Notes: a model not told the origin generated them from the sequence alone. Shown: positions 15,987-24,222, counted from the stretch's first letter. The stretch is 64,000 nt of DNA from Phenylobacterium conjunctum (GCF_042679085.1 NZ_JBHTLQ010000002.1:62001-126000); one strand, 5' to 3'. Program-made: numbers and translations.

Positions 15987-18080
15987 TCAGAACGCCTTTG
16001 AGAGGGTCAGGTAGGCCGACCGGGGTTGCAGGGGGACGACGACCGCACGGGCCAGGTACTGATAGGGCGCATAGCCGTCCTCGCCGGTCAGGTTGACCAC
16101 CGAGACGGAGACCTTGGCGTAGCCGAAGTCGTAGGAGGCCTGAGCGTCGACCAGGACCGAGCCGTCGGCGACGACGGTGTTCGGCAGGGTCAGTTCGCGA
16201 TCCGAAACCGCCGTCAGGCCGCCGCCGATCTCCAGGCCCTTCAAGTCGCCGGACTGGAACCGATAGCGGGCCGCCAGGCGCAAGCTGTGCTCCGGTGTGC
16301 GGGTCGGACGGTCGCCGACCGGCAAGGTGTTGTCCTTGGTGACCTTGGCGTCGGTGTAGGCGTAGGCCGCCAGGACCGACAGCGCCGGGCTGGGCTCATA
16401 GACCATGTCGGCCTCGACCCCGCGGGCGCGCTGCTCGCCGGCCTGGATCGAGGCGAAGGGGTTGGAGGGGTCGGCGGTGATCACATTACGGCGGGTGATC
16501 TCATAGGCCGCGACCGTGCCGGTCAGGCCCTTGATCGGCGCCGTCAGCTTCAGCCCGGCTTCATAGGACCGAGACGTCTCGGGCTTGGGATCGGCGACAC
16601 CAAAGGCGGCCACCAGGCCCTTGAAGCCCTCTGAATAGCCCGCGAAGGCCGATACGCCCTTGGCCAGGCGATAGGTCGCCCCGACCCGCGGCGTCCAGCG
16701 GCTCTCCGAGCGCGAGGTGTTCACGAACGGGAAGCCGCCGCTGACATAGAGGCTGCTGATATCGACATTGGTCCAGCGCAGGCCCGCTGTGATGTCCAGG
16801 CGTTCGCCGACGGCGATCTGGTCCTGGACGAAGACGGCGGTCGACTTCATGCGGTCGGTCTGGACGTCGCTCAGCACCGGCGGCGCCCCGAACTTCACGT
16901 TGGTCGCAGGTGTGGCGTAGTCCACGAAGCCGATGAATCCGAAGCCCAAGGACGCCTGGTACTTGGTCTGGTCGTAATCCACGCCGGCAAGCAGGTTGTG
17001 GCGAACCGCGCCCTCGCCAATCTTGCCGTTGATCGTCGCGGAGATGCTGGTCTGACGGACCTGCGACGGCAGATAGGCCGAGGCGAAGGCGTAGGTCGTT
17101 CCCGCCAGTGGAATCCCCGTGAAGGGGAAGGAGCCGTATTCGTCGAAGTCGTTGCGGAACCGCCGCACGCTCACCTCGCCGCTCCAGGCGTCGGAGAAGG
17201 CATGGGCCAGGGTGGCGGTGACCATGCGGTTTTCGACCGTGGTCTGCGGCGCATCAGGGGCGCCGGCAAAGGTCTCCTTGTCCACCTTGGCGCCCAGCGG
17301 ACCGGTGAGGGCGTAGGGCAGACCAGAGTATTCCAGCTGCTCCACGCGGGAGTACTGGCCCCGGAGCGTCAGGCGCGTGGCGTCAGTGAAGTCGATCACC
17401 GCGGTGGGGTAGATCGAGGTCCGGGTGCTGTTGACCTGTTCCAGGTAGCTGTCGGCGGTCTCGTAGTCGGCCGCCAGGCGCAGGCGGATGCGGCCGCCAT
17501 TGGCCGGCGCATCGACGGAACCCTGGACGCCTCGGGTGTTGAAGCTGCCCGCGCGCAAGGCGAGGGTGGCTCCGAAGTCAGGCGCCGGATCGACCGAGAC
17601 GAGGTTGATCAGGCCGGACAGGGGCGCGCCCACGCCGCCGCCATAGAGAGTGCTGGTCGGGCCCTTGGCGACTTCCACGCGGGCCACGTTGACCAGGGTG
17701 CCGCTGTCGCTGGCGCTGGCCGGCAGGTTGTAGGTCAGCATGCCGTCGACCAGGTAGGCGGCGTCGAAGCCGCGGATCTTGGGCGACTGCAGGACCAGCT
17801 CCATCTGACCCTGGGGCGCGACGCCGGAGACGTTGATCAGGGCGTCGCCGACATTGCGCAGGTCCTGGTCCTCGATGAGGGTCCGGTTGATCGCCTGGAT
17901 CGACTGCGGGATTTCCTCAATTGGGGTCGCCGTGCGGGTGGCGGACCCGGCGGTGGTGACGGTCACGCCGCGATTGGCGGTGACAACGAGTTCGCTCACC
18001 CAGGCGCCGGTGTCTTCGGCGTGGGCGGGAAGCGCGGAAAGCGCGAGCAAGGCGCTGCTGGCCAGCAGTTGAAGCTTCAT
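15987..18080 (-). CDS. TonB-dependent siderophore receptor
   Basis: This 697-residue outer-membrane receptor has a signal peptide (LALSALPAHAEDT), a TonB-box-like start of the mature protein (VSELVVTANRG), a plug with TPIEEIPQSIQAINRTLIEDQDLRNVGDAL typical of FhuA/FpvA-type siderophore receptors, and a barrel ending YLTLSKAF. It heads the operon with the two DJ-1/PfpI genes. No siderophore synthesis genes are present in the window, so a scavenged or organic ligand is likely. Substrate not determinable. Confidence 0.9.
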   Translation of the reverse strand: MKLQLLASSALLALSALPAHAEDTGAWVSELVVTANRGVTVTTAGSATRTATPIEEIPQSIQAINRTLIEDQDLRNVGDALINVSGVAPQGQMELVLQSPKIRGFDAAYLVDGMLTYNLPASASDSGTLVNVARVEVAKGPTSTLYGGGVGAPLSGLINLVSVDPAPDFGATLALRAGSFNTRGVQGSVDAPANGGRIRLRLAADYETADSYLEQVNSTRTSIYPTAVIDFTDATRLTLRGQYSRVEQLEYSGLPYALTGPLGAKVDKETFAGAPDAPQTTVENRMVTATLAHAFSDAWSGEVSVRRFRNDFDEYGSFPFTGIPLAGTTYAFASAYLPSQVRQTSISATINGKIGEGAVRHNLLAGVDYDQTKYQASLGFGFIGFVDYATPATNVKFGAPPVLSDVQTDRMKSTAVFVQDQIAVGERLDITAGLRWTNVDISSLYVSGGFPFVNTSRSESRWTPRVGATYRLAKGVSAFAGYSEGFKGLVAAFGVADPKPETSRSYEAGLKLTAPIKGLTGTVAAYEITRRNVITADPSNPFASIQAGEQRARGVEADMVYEPSPALSVLAAYAYTDAKVTKDNTLPVGDRPTRTPEHSLRLAARYRFQSGDLKGLEIGGGLTAVSDRELTLPNTVVADGSVLVDAQASYDFGYAKVSVSVVNLTGEDGYAPYQYLARAVVVPLQPRSAYLTLSKAF

Positions 18081-18187
18081 GTGGAAATCCCCCGGACCCT
18101 GTGGGCCGCCGTCTCGGGCTGGTCACGCGCAGGGCGATGTGTCTGTCGGGACGCGCGGTCGTCGAACTTCCGCACGCAAGGCAATGG

Positions 18188-18213
18188 AAGCCTTCACACG
18201 CGTGCGAAGGCTT
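18188..18213. terminator. 26-nt near-perfect palindrome between DUF2946 copy 2 and TonB receptor
   Basis: The arms AAGCCTTC and GAAGGCTT enclose CACGCGTG, with a single A-C mismatch pair. On the minus strand it lies 23 bases after the DUF2946 stop and about 108 bases before the receptor start, where it could terminate or attenuate transcription. The following T run is poor (TTCCATTG), so an operator or cruciform is equally possible. Confidence 0.42.
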
Positions 18214-18235
18214 AGCCCCGGCCGAAAGGCGGGAC

Positions 18236-18625
18236 TCAGACCGACAGAGTAGGGGGACCGGTTGCGGGCGGCGGCGGGGCCGCGAGCCCCTGCCCCGGAC
18301 GCATTGAGGCCGGCCGGGCGGCAGGGGCCGTAGGGAGGACGAACGGTACGTGGGCCAGCACCGCTGACGGTTCGGGCGGCGCGGTAGCGACACCAAGGCC
18401 AGCGAAAGCGCATGGCGCGTGGCCTTGGGGCGCACTGTGATCCTGGTGCGACGGATCCGACTTGACCTTGAGGGCGCCCTCGCCCGTGCAAATCACCAGC
18501 GCGAAGGGCTGGTCAGGCGTCGTCATATAGCCTGCGGGGGCGAGAATGCGCAGGCACACAGCCAACATCGCCAGGACGAGCCAGAGCCCCCCAGCCTCGC
18601 TGTTGCTGTCTGCAGATCTCCGCAT
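18236..18625 (-). CDS. DUF2946-like exported protein (copy 2)
   Basis: This 129-residue paralogue of the protein at 13367-13765 has a membrane segment LWLVLAMLAVCLRILAPAGYM, the motif FALVICTGEGALKV, a His/Cys region (HQDHSAPQGHAPCAFAGLG) and the same RPGQGLAAPPPPATGPP near the C-terminus. It precedes the siderophore-type receptor by about 155 bases. The shared motifs suggest duplicated metal-responsive accessory proteins, one per receptor operon. Biochemical role unknown. Confidence 0.74.
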   Translation of the reverse strand: MRRSADSNSEAGGLWLVLAMLAVCLRILAPAGYMTTPDQPFALVICTGEGALKVKSDPSHQDHSAPQGHAPCAFAGLGVATAPPEPSAVLAHVPFVLPTAPAARPASMRPGQGLAAPPPPATGPPTLSV

Positions 18626-18852
18626 GGCCGAGTCTCTAGCCTAGTTGATAGGCAATGTCTTGGCCCTGCTTCGCCAGCGTCCTGGATCGGGAAACTGCCT
18701 ACGAGCACAAAGGAAGTGGCGCAGCATCAAAAGGCTAACGGCCCACATCGCTATACCAAGCGTGGTTGGTCGGGACTTGACTGCCTTCGACTCTGCTGGG
18801 CGCTAGTACCGTTCTGCAGGCCACTGGCCCCTTCGACTTCCGGCAATGCATA

Positions 18853-18990
18853 TTAGGCGAGGATGACGGGCGTCAGATTTGCGGCCAGAACGGACATTGC
18901 CTCTGTGCCGCCAAGTGGACCTAGGGGAGCGATCCGCGCATCTGGGATCACCCGTTGAAGAGCCTCGCCGTGCGGGGTCCAGAAGGACGC
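18853..18990 (-). pseudogene. Short coding-like remnant, family not recognised
   Basis: The 45-codon open stretch reads like a protein C-terminus: WTPHGEALQRVIPDARIAPL, then GPLGGTEAMSVLAANLTPVILA and a stop. It is bounded upstream by an in-frame TAG and has no ATG, only a GTG inside. It may be the 3' end of a gene removed by recombination. Confidence 0.3.
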
Positions 18991-19095
18991 CTACAGGCGG
19001 AGTGAATGCATTGAGGCAGCCTGCATCTCGCACAGGACTTTGGAGGTGACTGGGTCGCCAGTGCTGCTCCCGCTGCTGTGAGAACGCAGACCAAT

Positions 19096-19344
19096 TTACG
19101 GCAGCCACCAGCCTTTGGTCTTGGAAGCCGCCTCATCCGCAATTCTGATCGCCGCCCTGGCGTTAGCTCTGGCGATGCCAACGGCGGCTTCGATGTCCTC
19201 AAACGCCCAGGCGTCGAAATACTTGGTGGCGATCTTTGTAAGGTGGTCGGCGTATGTCTCGCGTTTGGCTTTCGTGACCAGCTCGTCCATGACCGCCCGC
19301 GCACCCCTAAGCTGGCGGCGAGTTTCGATGGCAAGGAGGAGCAT
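19096..19344 (-). CDS. Hypothetical protein, probably 5'-truncated
   Basis: From the first ATG (19344) the product is 82 residues, soluble and helical, ending ASKTKGWWLP. The frame stays open and protein-like upstream to 19464 (HELVRDLADFDIYRFDDLIE, then QSRALKAPELPDGP), but has no ATG, GTG or TTG there and ends at a TAG. It abuts the opposite-strand recombinase fragment at about 19454, so the 5' part was probably lost when the two were joined. I do not recognise the family. Confidence 0.45.
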   Translation of the reverse strand: MLLLAIETRRQLRGARAVMDELVTKAKRETYADHLTKIATKYFDAWAFEDIEAAVGIARANARAAIRIADEAASKTKGWWLP

Positions 19345-19453
19345 CGGGCCGTCTGGAAGCTCAGGTGCTTTTAGAGCTCGCGACTGCTCAATGAGATCGT
19401 CGAAGCGATAGATATCGAAGTCCGCCAGATCCCGAACAAGCTCGTGCCTATGC

Positions 19454-19594
19454 GCGAAGCTGGCCTACCTGGCGCCTGATCTGCAAGCCGCGATCGTGAA
19501 CGGCACGCTGCCGCCCGGGGTTACGCTCCAGGGCTTGCTGGCCAAGCCGCTGCCGGTCAGCTGGGCGCGGCAGCGTGTGTTGATCCTGGGGTAG
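19454..19594 (+). pseudogene. C-terminal fragment of a serine site-specific recombinase
   Basis: The 46-codon frame reads KLAYLAPDLQAAIVNGTLPP then GVTLQGLLAKPLPVSWARQR and a stop. This matches the conserved C-terminus of large-group alphaproteobacterial resolvase/invertase proteins (LAPDI..AIL.G.QPP.LT...L....LPL.W..QR). The catalytic and DNA-binding domains are absent, and upstream sequence in this frame is not recombinase-like. It is a remnant of a mobile element, joined to an unrelated opposite-strand frame. Confidence 0.62.
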
Positions 19595-19643
19595 GGGGCC
19601 GCAGAGGGGCGTTTCGGCCTTAAAGGCCGAGGTTTCTATAGGG

Positions 19644-19698
19644 CGACCTGAGGCGAGTTTAATGCAGTTTAGCGCCTCCTATAACTGCGCTCAGGTCG
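19644..19698. repeat. 9-bp inverted repeat just downstream of recombinase fragment
   Basis: CGACCTGAG (19644-19652) and CTCAGGTCG (19690-19698) are perfect arms separated by 37 bases. The sequence between and after them is AT-richer and includes GTTTAATG, repeated about 60 bases later. It could be part of a recombination site for the lost element. That is inference. Confidence 0.4.
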
Positions 19699-19758
19699 AG
19701 TATAATGAGATCTCGCTGGCGTTTAATGGGGCTGGGCCGCGGCGCGCCGTGCAAGCGA

Positions 19759-19842
19759 CCTGTTCCGGTCCTGTTGAGCGCCTGTTCGGTGCGAATTTGC
19801 CACCTGTTCTGAGCCTGTTATCGCTCCTGATGTGCGCCTGTT
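19759..19842. repeat. CCTGTT direct-repeat array with 11-bp phasing
   Basis: Exact CCTGTT copies start at 19759, 19770, 19781, 19803, 19814 and 19837, with a near match (CCTGAT) at 19826. Spacings are 11, 11, 22, 11, 12 and 11 bases, close to one DNA turn. Another copy lies at 19913. The regular phasing suggests an iteron-like or protein-binding array placing sites on one DNA face. No open frame explains it. Confidence 0.5.
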
Positions 19843-20101
19843 CCTGAGCGGCCGATCAGTCAGCTAAGTCACAGATTAGGCGTGGGAAATCCCGCCTTGG
19901 GCGCCATCAGCGCCTGTTCCAAGAAAATGCAAACCGGAGTTTCTGCATACGCTGCAGAGACAGCCGGCTTTTGTCGCCGCGGCAGCCGCGAGAATTGGCG
20001 CGCAAATGCGCGGCGCGACACGGATTGGCGTCGACTTTGATGCGGGAATTCAGGGGGTTGGTTGAGGGCTACTAGATCGGAGACAAATTCTGCCGACTAA
20101 G

Positions 20102-20191
20102 TGGCGGTGAGAGAGGGATTCGAACCCTCGATAGAGTTTCCCCTATACACGCGTTCCAGGCGTGCGCCTTCAACCACTCGGCCACCTCACC
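20102..20191 (-). tRNA. tRNA-Ser(GGA)
   Basis: The minus strand folds as a class II tRNA. The acceptor stem GGTGAGG pairs with TCTCACC, the anticodon loop contains GGA (codon UCC), a long variable arm is present, and GGTTCGAATCC forms the T arm. The genomic CCA is encoded (20102-20104). The 3' end faces the degraded region, the usual side for element integration. Confidence 0.95.
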
Positions 20192-20352
20192 ACACTCCGA
20201 AAGGGGGCGGGCCCCTCGCGGAAGGCGCGCAATATACTCAGGGAGCCCGGCGGAGCAAGCGCGCATCTGGGCCTTGGCGGCAGACGGTGCAAAAGGCCGC
20301 GCGGGACCCTATATTGGGGCTCGATCCAATCTCGCGTGAAAGGCGGCCGCCC

Positions 20353-21006
20353 ATGCTGTTCGGCAAGAAGTCCCTCGACATGCCCACCCCTGAAGCCGCG
20401 CTGAAGGGCCGCCCGATGGCCCTGCCGACCGCGGAGACGCACTTCCTGAACGACCGCCCGCTGAAGGGGCCCTATCCGGAGGGCCTGGAGCTGGCCCAGT
20501 TCGCCATGGGCTGCTTCTGGGGCGTCGAGCGCAAGTTCTGGCAGGTCCCGGGCGTGTGGGTGACCGCCGTCGGCTATGTGAACGGCTATACGCCCAACCC
20601 GACCTATGAAGAGGTCTGCAGCGGCCGCACCGGCCATACCGAGGCGGTGCTGGTGGTCTATGACCCGGCCCAGGTCACCTACGCCGACCTCTTGAAGGTG
20701 TTCTGGGAGAACCATGACCCGACCCAGGGCATGCGCCAGGGCAACGATATCGGCACCCAGTACCGCTCGGGCATCTACGCCTATTCGCCGGAGCAGAAGG
20801 CCGCCGCCGAGGCCTCGCGCGACGCCTTCCAGGCGGCGCTGAAGGCGCGCGGCTATGGCGCCATCACCACCGAGATCGGCGATGCGCCCGAGTTCTATTT
20901 CGCCGAGGACTATCACCAGCAGTACCTGGCCAAGAACCCGGGCGGCTATTGCGGCATCGGCGGCACCGGCGTGACCTGCCCGATCGGGGTCGGCGTCGAG
21001 GCGTGA
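20353..21006 (+). CDS. msrA: Peptide-methionine (S)-S-oxide reductase MsrA
   Basis: This 217-residue enzyme reduces methionine-S-sulfoxide in proteins. The catalytic Cys54 lies in GCFWGVERKFW, the fold signature GYVNGYTPNPTYEEVCSGRTGH is present, and resolving cysteines sit in the C-terminal GYCGIGGTGVTCP. ATG 20353 is chosen because the upstream open frame crosses the tRNA gene. Its stop overlaps the GTG of the next gene by 4 bases, so they are coupled. Confidence 0.95.
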   Translation: MLFGKKSLDMPTPEAALKGRPMALPTAETHFLNDRPLKGPYPEGLELAQFAMGCFWGVERKFWQVPGVWVTAVGYVNGYTPNPTYEEVCSGRTGHTEAVLVVYDPAQVTYADLLKVFWENHDPTQGMRQGNDIGTQYRSGIYAYSPEQKAAAEASRDAFQAALKARGYGAITTEIGDAPEFYFAEDYHQQYLAKNPGGYCGIGGTGVTCPIGVGVEA

Positions 21007-21341
21007 CGCCGCAGGCCTTCAAGGCGGCCGCCCTGGCCCTGCCCGCCGCCACCCACGTGGTGCAGTGGGGTGGGGCCGATGTGTTCAAGGTGGGCGGCAA
21101 GATCTTCGCCATCCTGGGCCTGGGCGGCGCCTTCTCAATCAAGGTCAGCGATCTCGCCTACGAGATCCTGATCGAGACGGGGCAGGCGCGCCCGGCGCCC
21201 TATCTGGCGCGGGCTAAATGGGTCGCGTTTGAAGACATGGATGATCTCGACGCCGCCGAGGTGGAGGGCTGGCTGGCCAACGCCCACGCCCTGATCGCCG
21301 CCAAGCTGACCCGCGCGGCGCGACGGGAGTTGGGGCTCTAG
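21003..21341 (+). CDS. MmcQ/YjbR family protein
   Basis: This 112-residue protein starts at GTG 21003 within the GTGA overlap with the msrA stop. Features of the YjbR fold are TPQAFKAAALALPAATHVVQWGGADVFKVGGKIFAIL and a later KVSDLAYEILIETG. The family has a double-wing DNA-binding-like fold, but function is unclear. Its end overlaps the convergent DUF599 gene by 4 bases. Confidence 0.85.
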   Translation: MTPQAFKAAALALPAATHVVQWGGADVFKVGGKIFAILGLGGAFSIKVSDLAYEILIETGQARPAPYLARAKWVAFEDMDDLDAAEVEGWLANAHALIAAKLTRAARRELGL

Positions 21342-22057
21342 CCCTTGGCCTGGCCTTCCAGCAGGCGGCGGATGTCGGCGATGGCGCCGGCCGCCTTTGA
21401 CTTGCGCTGCCGGCTGAGCAGCAGGGCCACGGCGCCCAGGGTGGCGGCGATGAAGGCCCAAGGGCCGAACAGCCAGGCCGCCGCGGCCAGGGAGAAGTAG
21501 TAGCCGCGCACCCCGGCGTTGAACGAGGACAGGGCCGGGTTGATCAGGCGCGACGCCGCCTCGCCATAGGCCGCCTCGAACGCGGGATCCTGGCTGTCGG
21601 GCGCCGCGCCGACGGCGGCGATGCAGTAGTTCATCTGGCGGATCGACCAGATGAAATCCAGCAGGCCCCGGGCCAGGGCGACCAGCACCAGGGCGATCTG
21701 GCCCTCGAACAGCAGGCGCGAGGAGGTCTTGATCACCAAGAGGCTGGAGGCCGAGCGGAAGGTCTGCTCGCCGCCGAACAGGGCGCCCGCCGCCGCCGCG
21801 ATCAGGATCAGGTTGGACGAGGCGAAGAACGAGGCCGAGTTGAGGGCGTGGCCCAGCAGCTGGCCGTCCATGAACCGGTTCTCGCGCACCGCCATGTTGC
21901 GCATCCAGGCGCCCCGGATCACCGTCATGTCGGTGTTGATGTGGCCCTTGCCCCGCGAGGCCGCCTTCAGGAGCGGCTCATAGGCCAGCCACACCGCCAG
22001 GAACAGGATCAGGGCGGTGAGGTCGAGGGCCGACAGGGGCAGGTGTCCGAGGCGCAA
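21338..22057 (-). CDS. DUF599 family membrane protein
   Basis: This 239-residue protein has about four hydrophobic segments: LDLTALILFLAVWLAYEPLL, an asparagine-linked stretch LNSASFFASSNLILIAAAAGALFGG, IALVLVALARGLLDFIWSIRQ, and YYFSLAAAAWLFGPWAFIAATLGAVALLL. The pattern with RNMAVRENRFMDGQLL is that of DUF599. The start appears to be TTG 22057, six bases after the upstream MFS gene stop, so the two are likely co-transcribed. Role unknown. Confidence 0.82.
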   Translation of the reverse strand: MRLGHLPLSALDLTALILFLAVWLAYEPLLKAASRGKGHINTDMTVIRGAWMRNMAVRENRFMDGQLLGHALNSASFFASSNLILIAAAAGALFGGEQTFRSASSLLVIKTSSRLLFEGQIALVLVALARGLLDFIWSIRQMNYCIAAVGAAPDSQDPAFEAAYGEAASRLINPALSSFNAGVRGYYFSLAAAAWLFGPWAFIAATLGAVALLLSRQRKSKAAGAIADIRRLLEGQAKG

Positions 22058-22062
22058 GGCGG

Positions 22063-23400
22063 TCAGTCCTCCGCGATCAGGCTGTGCCGGTTGGTGTTCT
22101 TGAGCGTCAGGGTGATCAGGAAGGCGATCGCCATCACCGCCGCCACATAGATGTAGAAGCCGCTCTCATGGCCGGCCTGCTTGAACTTCAGGGCCGCGAA
22201 CTCCGCCGAGCCGCCGAAGATGGAGTTGGCGAGCGCGTAGGGCAGGGCGACGCCGAGGGCGCGGATATGGGCCGGGAACAACTCGGCCTTCAGGACCGCG
22301 TTGACCGCGGTGTAGCCCGACAGGATGGCCAGCAGCAGGATGATCAGCATGGCGGCGGCGACCGCGTCATGGGTCACGGCGATCTGGCTCATCACCGGAT
22401 AGGTGGCCAGGGCCCCGGCCGCGAAGGCGAACATCAGGGTGGTCTTGCGCCCGATCCGGTCGGACAGGGCGCCATAGAGCGGCTGGATCAGCATATAGGC
22501 GACCAGGGAGGCGGCGCTGATCCCGGTGGCCGCGTCCTTGGTGAAGCCGGCGGTGTTGACCAGGAACTTCTGCATGTAGGTCGTGTAGGCGTAGAAGGCC
22601 AAGGAGCCGGCCGAGGTCAGGCCGAAGATGGTCCAGGTCTCGCGCGGATAGGTCAGGAACAGGGACAGGGTCGGCGGATGCTTCTCCGTCGCCGCGCCGG
22701 CCTTCTGAACGGCCAGGAATGAAGCGCTCTCGTGCAGGCCGCGGCGGATCCAGAACACCACGATGGCCAGGGCGCCGCCGATGACGAAGGGGATGCGCCA
22801 GGCCCAGGCCTCCAGCGCTTCCTTGGGCAAGAGGGCCTGCAGCACGATCAACACCGCCAGGGCGGTGAGCTGGCCCATGATCAGGGTCATGAACTGGAAG
22901 CTCGACCAGAAGCCACGGTTCTGCTTGCCCGCCACCTCGGACATGTAGGTGGCGCTGGCGCCGTACTCGCCGCCCAGGGACAGGCCCTGGACCAGGCGCG
23001 CGGCCAAGAGGGCGAAGGGCGCGGCGGCGCCGATGACGCTGTAGTCGGGCATGATGGCGATGGCGAAGGAGCCCGCGCACATCATGGCCACCGACAGGGA
23101 CAATGCCGCGCGCCGGCCGGCCCGGTCGGCGTAGAGGCCCATCAGCCAGGCGCCGATGGGCCGGGCCAGGAAGCCGGCCCAGAACACCCCCGCCGTGCCC
23201 AGCAGCTGGGCCGTGCGGTCCCCGGCGGGGAAGAAGTGCTTGGCGAAATAGAGGGCGAAGGACGAGTAGGCGAACCAGTCGTACCACTCGACCAGATTGC
23301 CCGCCGAGCCGCCCAGGATGGCCTTGGCCCGCTGGACGGGGGTCAGGCCCGGAGCCTGAGCCTCGATAGGCAGTTCGCCGCCCGCTTCTGTCGCCGTCAT
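22063..23400 (-). CDS. MFS transporter, metabolite:H+ symporter (MHS) type
   Basis: This 445-residue, 12-helix transporter has MHS hallmarks: GNLVEWYDWFAYSSFALYFAKHFFP at the first helix, the loop GLYADRAGRRAAL between helices 2 and 3, and QGLSLGGEYGASATYMSEVA. MHS members import dicarboxylates, alpha-ketoglutarate, proline/betaine or shikimate with protons. The substrate cannot be told here. It is upstream of the DUF599 gene on the same strand. Confidence 0.88.
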   Translation of the reverse strand: MTATEAGGELPIEAQAPGLTPVQRAKAILGGSAGNLVEWYDWFAYSSFALYFAKHFFPAGDRTAQLLGTAGVFWAGFLARPIGAWLMGLYADRAGRRAALSLSVAMMCAGSFAIAIMPDYSVIGAAAPFALLAARLVQGLSLGGEYGASATYMSEVAGKQNRGFWSSFQFMTLIMGQLTALAVLIVLQALLPKEALEAWAWRIPFVIGGALAIVVFWIRRGLHESASFLAVQKAGAATEKHPPTLSLFLTYPRETWTIFGLTSAGSLAFYAYTTYMQKFLVNTAGFTKDAATGISAASLVAYMLIQPLYGALSDRIGRKTTLMFAFAAGALATYPVMSQIAVTHDAVAAAMLIILLLAILSGYTAVNAVLKAELFPAHIRALGVALPYALANSIFGGSAEFAALKFKQAGHESGFYIYVAAVMAIAFLITLTLKNTNRHSLIAED

Positions 23401-23465
23401 CCTGTCCCCCCGGTTTGAGGCGCAAACCTAGACCGGGCCGGGCGTCGGGCGAAAGGGCCGGGCGC

Positions 23466-23624
23466 CTATATCCGCCCCATCAGCACGAGGATGAGCACAA
23501 TCACCAGCACCAGGCCGACGCCGCCGGACGGGAAATAGCCCCAGGACCGGGAATAGCCCCAGCTGGGCAGGGCCCCGACAAGGGCCAGGACGAGGATGAT
23601 GAGCAGGATGGTCCCGAGCGACAT
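23466..23624 (-). CDS. DUF3309 family small membrane protein
   Basis: This 52-residue peptide begins MSLGTILLIILVLALVGALP, continues SWGYSRSWGYFPSGG and ends with a second helix (VGLVLVIVLILVLMGRI). This two-helix layout around a WGYS...WGY(F) turn is the DUF3309 signature. Such proteins are abundant in alphaproteobacteria; function unknown. Confidence 0.85.
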   Translation of the reverse strand: MSLGTILLIILVLALVGALPSWGYSRSWGYFPSGGVGLVLVIVLILVLMGRI

Positions 23625-23699
23625 GGCGTTCCTCCGCGCCGGGCGACGGGCCCGGCTTCGGACGACTGAACGGCGACCGCCTCGGGGCGGTTCCGCTTG

Positions 23700-24098
23700 C
23701 TACTCGGCGACGTCGGCGGTGTGCAGGGTCTGGTCGGCGGCGCGCACGCCCATGCCGTACATGAAGCCGATGAAGGCGCCCTTGACCCGCGGCAGCAGCA
23801 GCAGGGTCGCCGTGGCCAGGGGGATCAGGGCGGCCGGGACCATGATGACCGGCGGCGTCTGCCAGATCACCGGGAACAGCAGCACCGGCGCGACCAGCAG
23901 GTGCCCGACGATCAGGATGGTGAAATAGGCCGGGCCGTCATCGGCCGGATACTGGGCCAGAGCATGCCGACAAGATGGGCAGGTCGGCTCGACCTTGAGG
24001 TAGCGCCAGAACAGCTTGGCCTCGCCGCAATTGGGGCAGCGACCCTTGAATCCGCGGGTCATGGCCTTGGAGAGGCTGGGTTTTTCGGAACTCGACAT
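23700..24098 (-). CDS. DUF983 family protein (zinc-ribbon membrane protein)
   Basis: This 132-residue protein has an N-terminal zinc ribbon with two CxxC knuckles (GRCPNCGEAKLF and PTCPSCRHAL) followed by two membrane helices (TILIVGHLLVAPVLLFPVIW and VPAALIPLATATLLLL). DUF983 proteins are often linked to haem-copper oxidase clusters, but their role is not settled. ATG 24098 (MSSSEKPS) is preferred to the longer frame. Confidence 0.87.
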   Translation of the reverse strand: MSSSEKPSLSKAMTRGFKGRCPNCGEAKLFWRYLKVEPTCPSCRHALAQYPADDGPAYFTILIVGHLLVAPVLLFPVIWQTPPVIMVPAALIPLATATLLLLPRVKGAFIGFMYGMGVRAADQTLHTADVAE

Positions 24099-24208
24099 GG
24101 CGGCTATATGCTCATTCCTGGAGACGGGCGGAAGGGTGACCCGCCGTCGCATGCGCGGAAATTGCGGCCTTACCTAGCGCGACCGCTGTGCGAACAACTG
24201 TAGAACGA

Positions 24209-24222
24209 AACCGACGTCGGTT
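24209..24222. other. 14-bp perfect palindrome
   Basis: AACCGACGTCGGTT lies between the entericidin-like gene and the DUF983 gene (both minus). It could be a weak terminator for the former (TTTCGTTCT follows on the minus strand) or an operator of the latter. Confidence 0.3.

Larger units (their letters stand above)
18626..20101. other. Degraded gene-poor scar beside tRNA-Ser
   Basis: About 1.5 kb contains no intact recognisable gene. It holds a short coding-like remnant (18853-18990), an orphan frame without a convincing start (19096-19464), a recombinase C-terminal fragment (19454-19594) and repeat structures (19644-19842). Stretches 18626-18850 and 19845-20100 show nothing I can name. The composition is less GC-rich than its surroundings. 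This looks like the residue of an integrated element next to a tRNA gene. Confidence 0.6.

Noticed and set aside
18803..19108. 101-residue minus-strand open frame
   Set aside because: Arg/Ser/Pro-rich composition typical of shadow frames; a different frame (18853-18990) looks more protein-like.
19759..19920. CRISPR-like array
   Set aside because: The repeat unit is only 6 bases with 5-base gaps; there are no 25-40 base repeats, spacers or cas genes.
20101..20352. N-terminal extension of msrA
   Set aside because: The extension is translated from the tRNA-Ser gene; MsrA proper starts at 20353.
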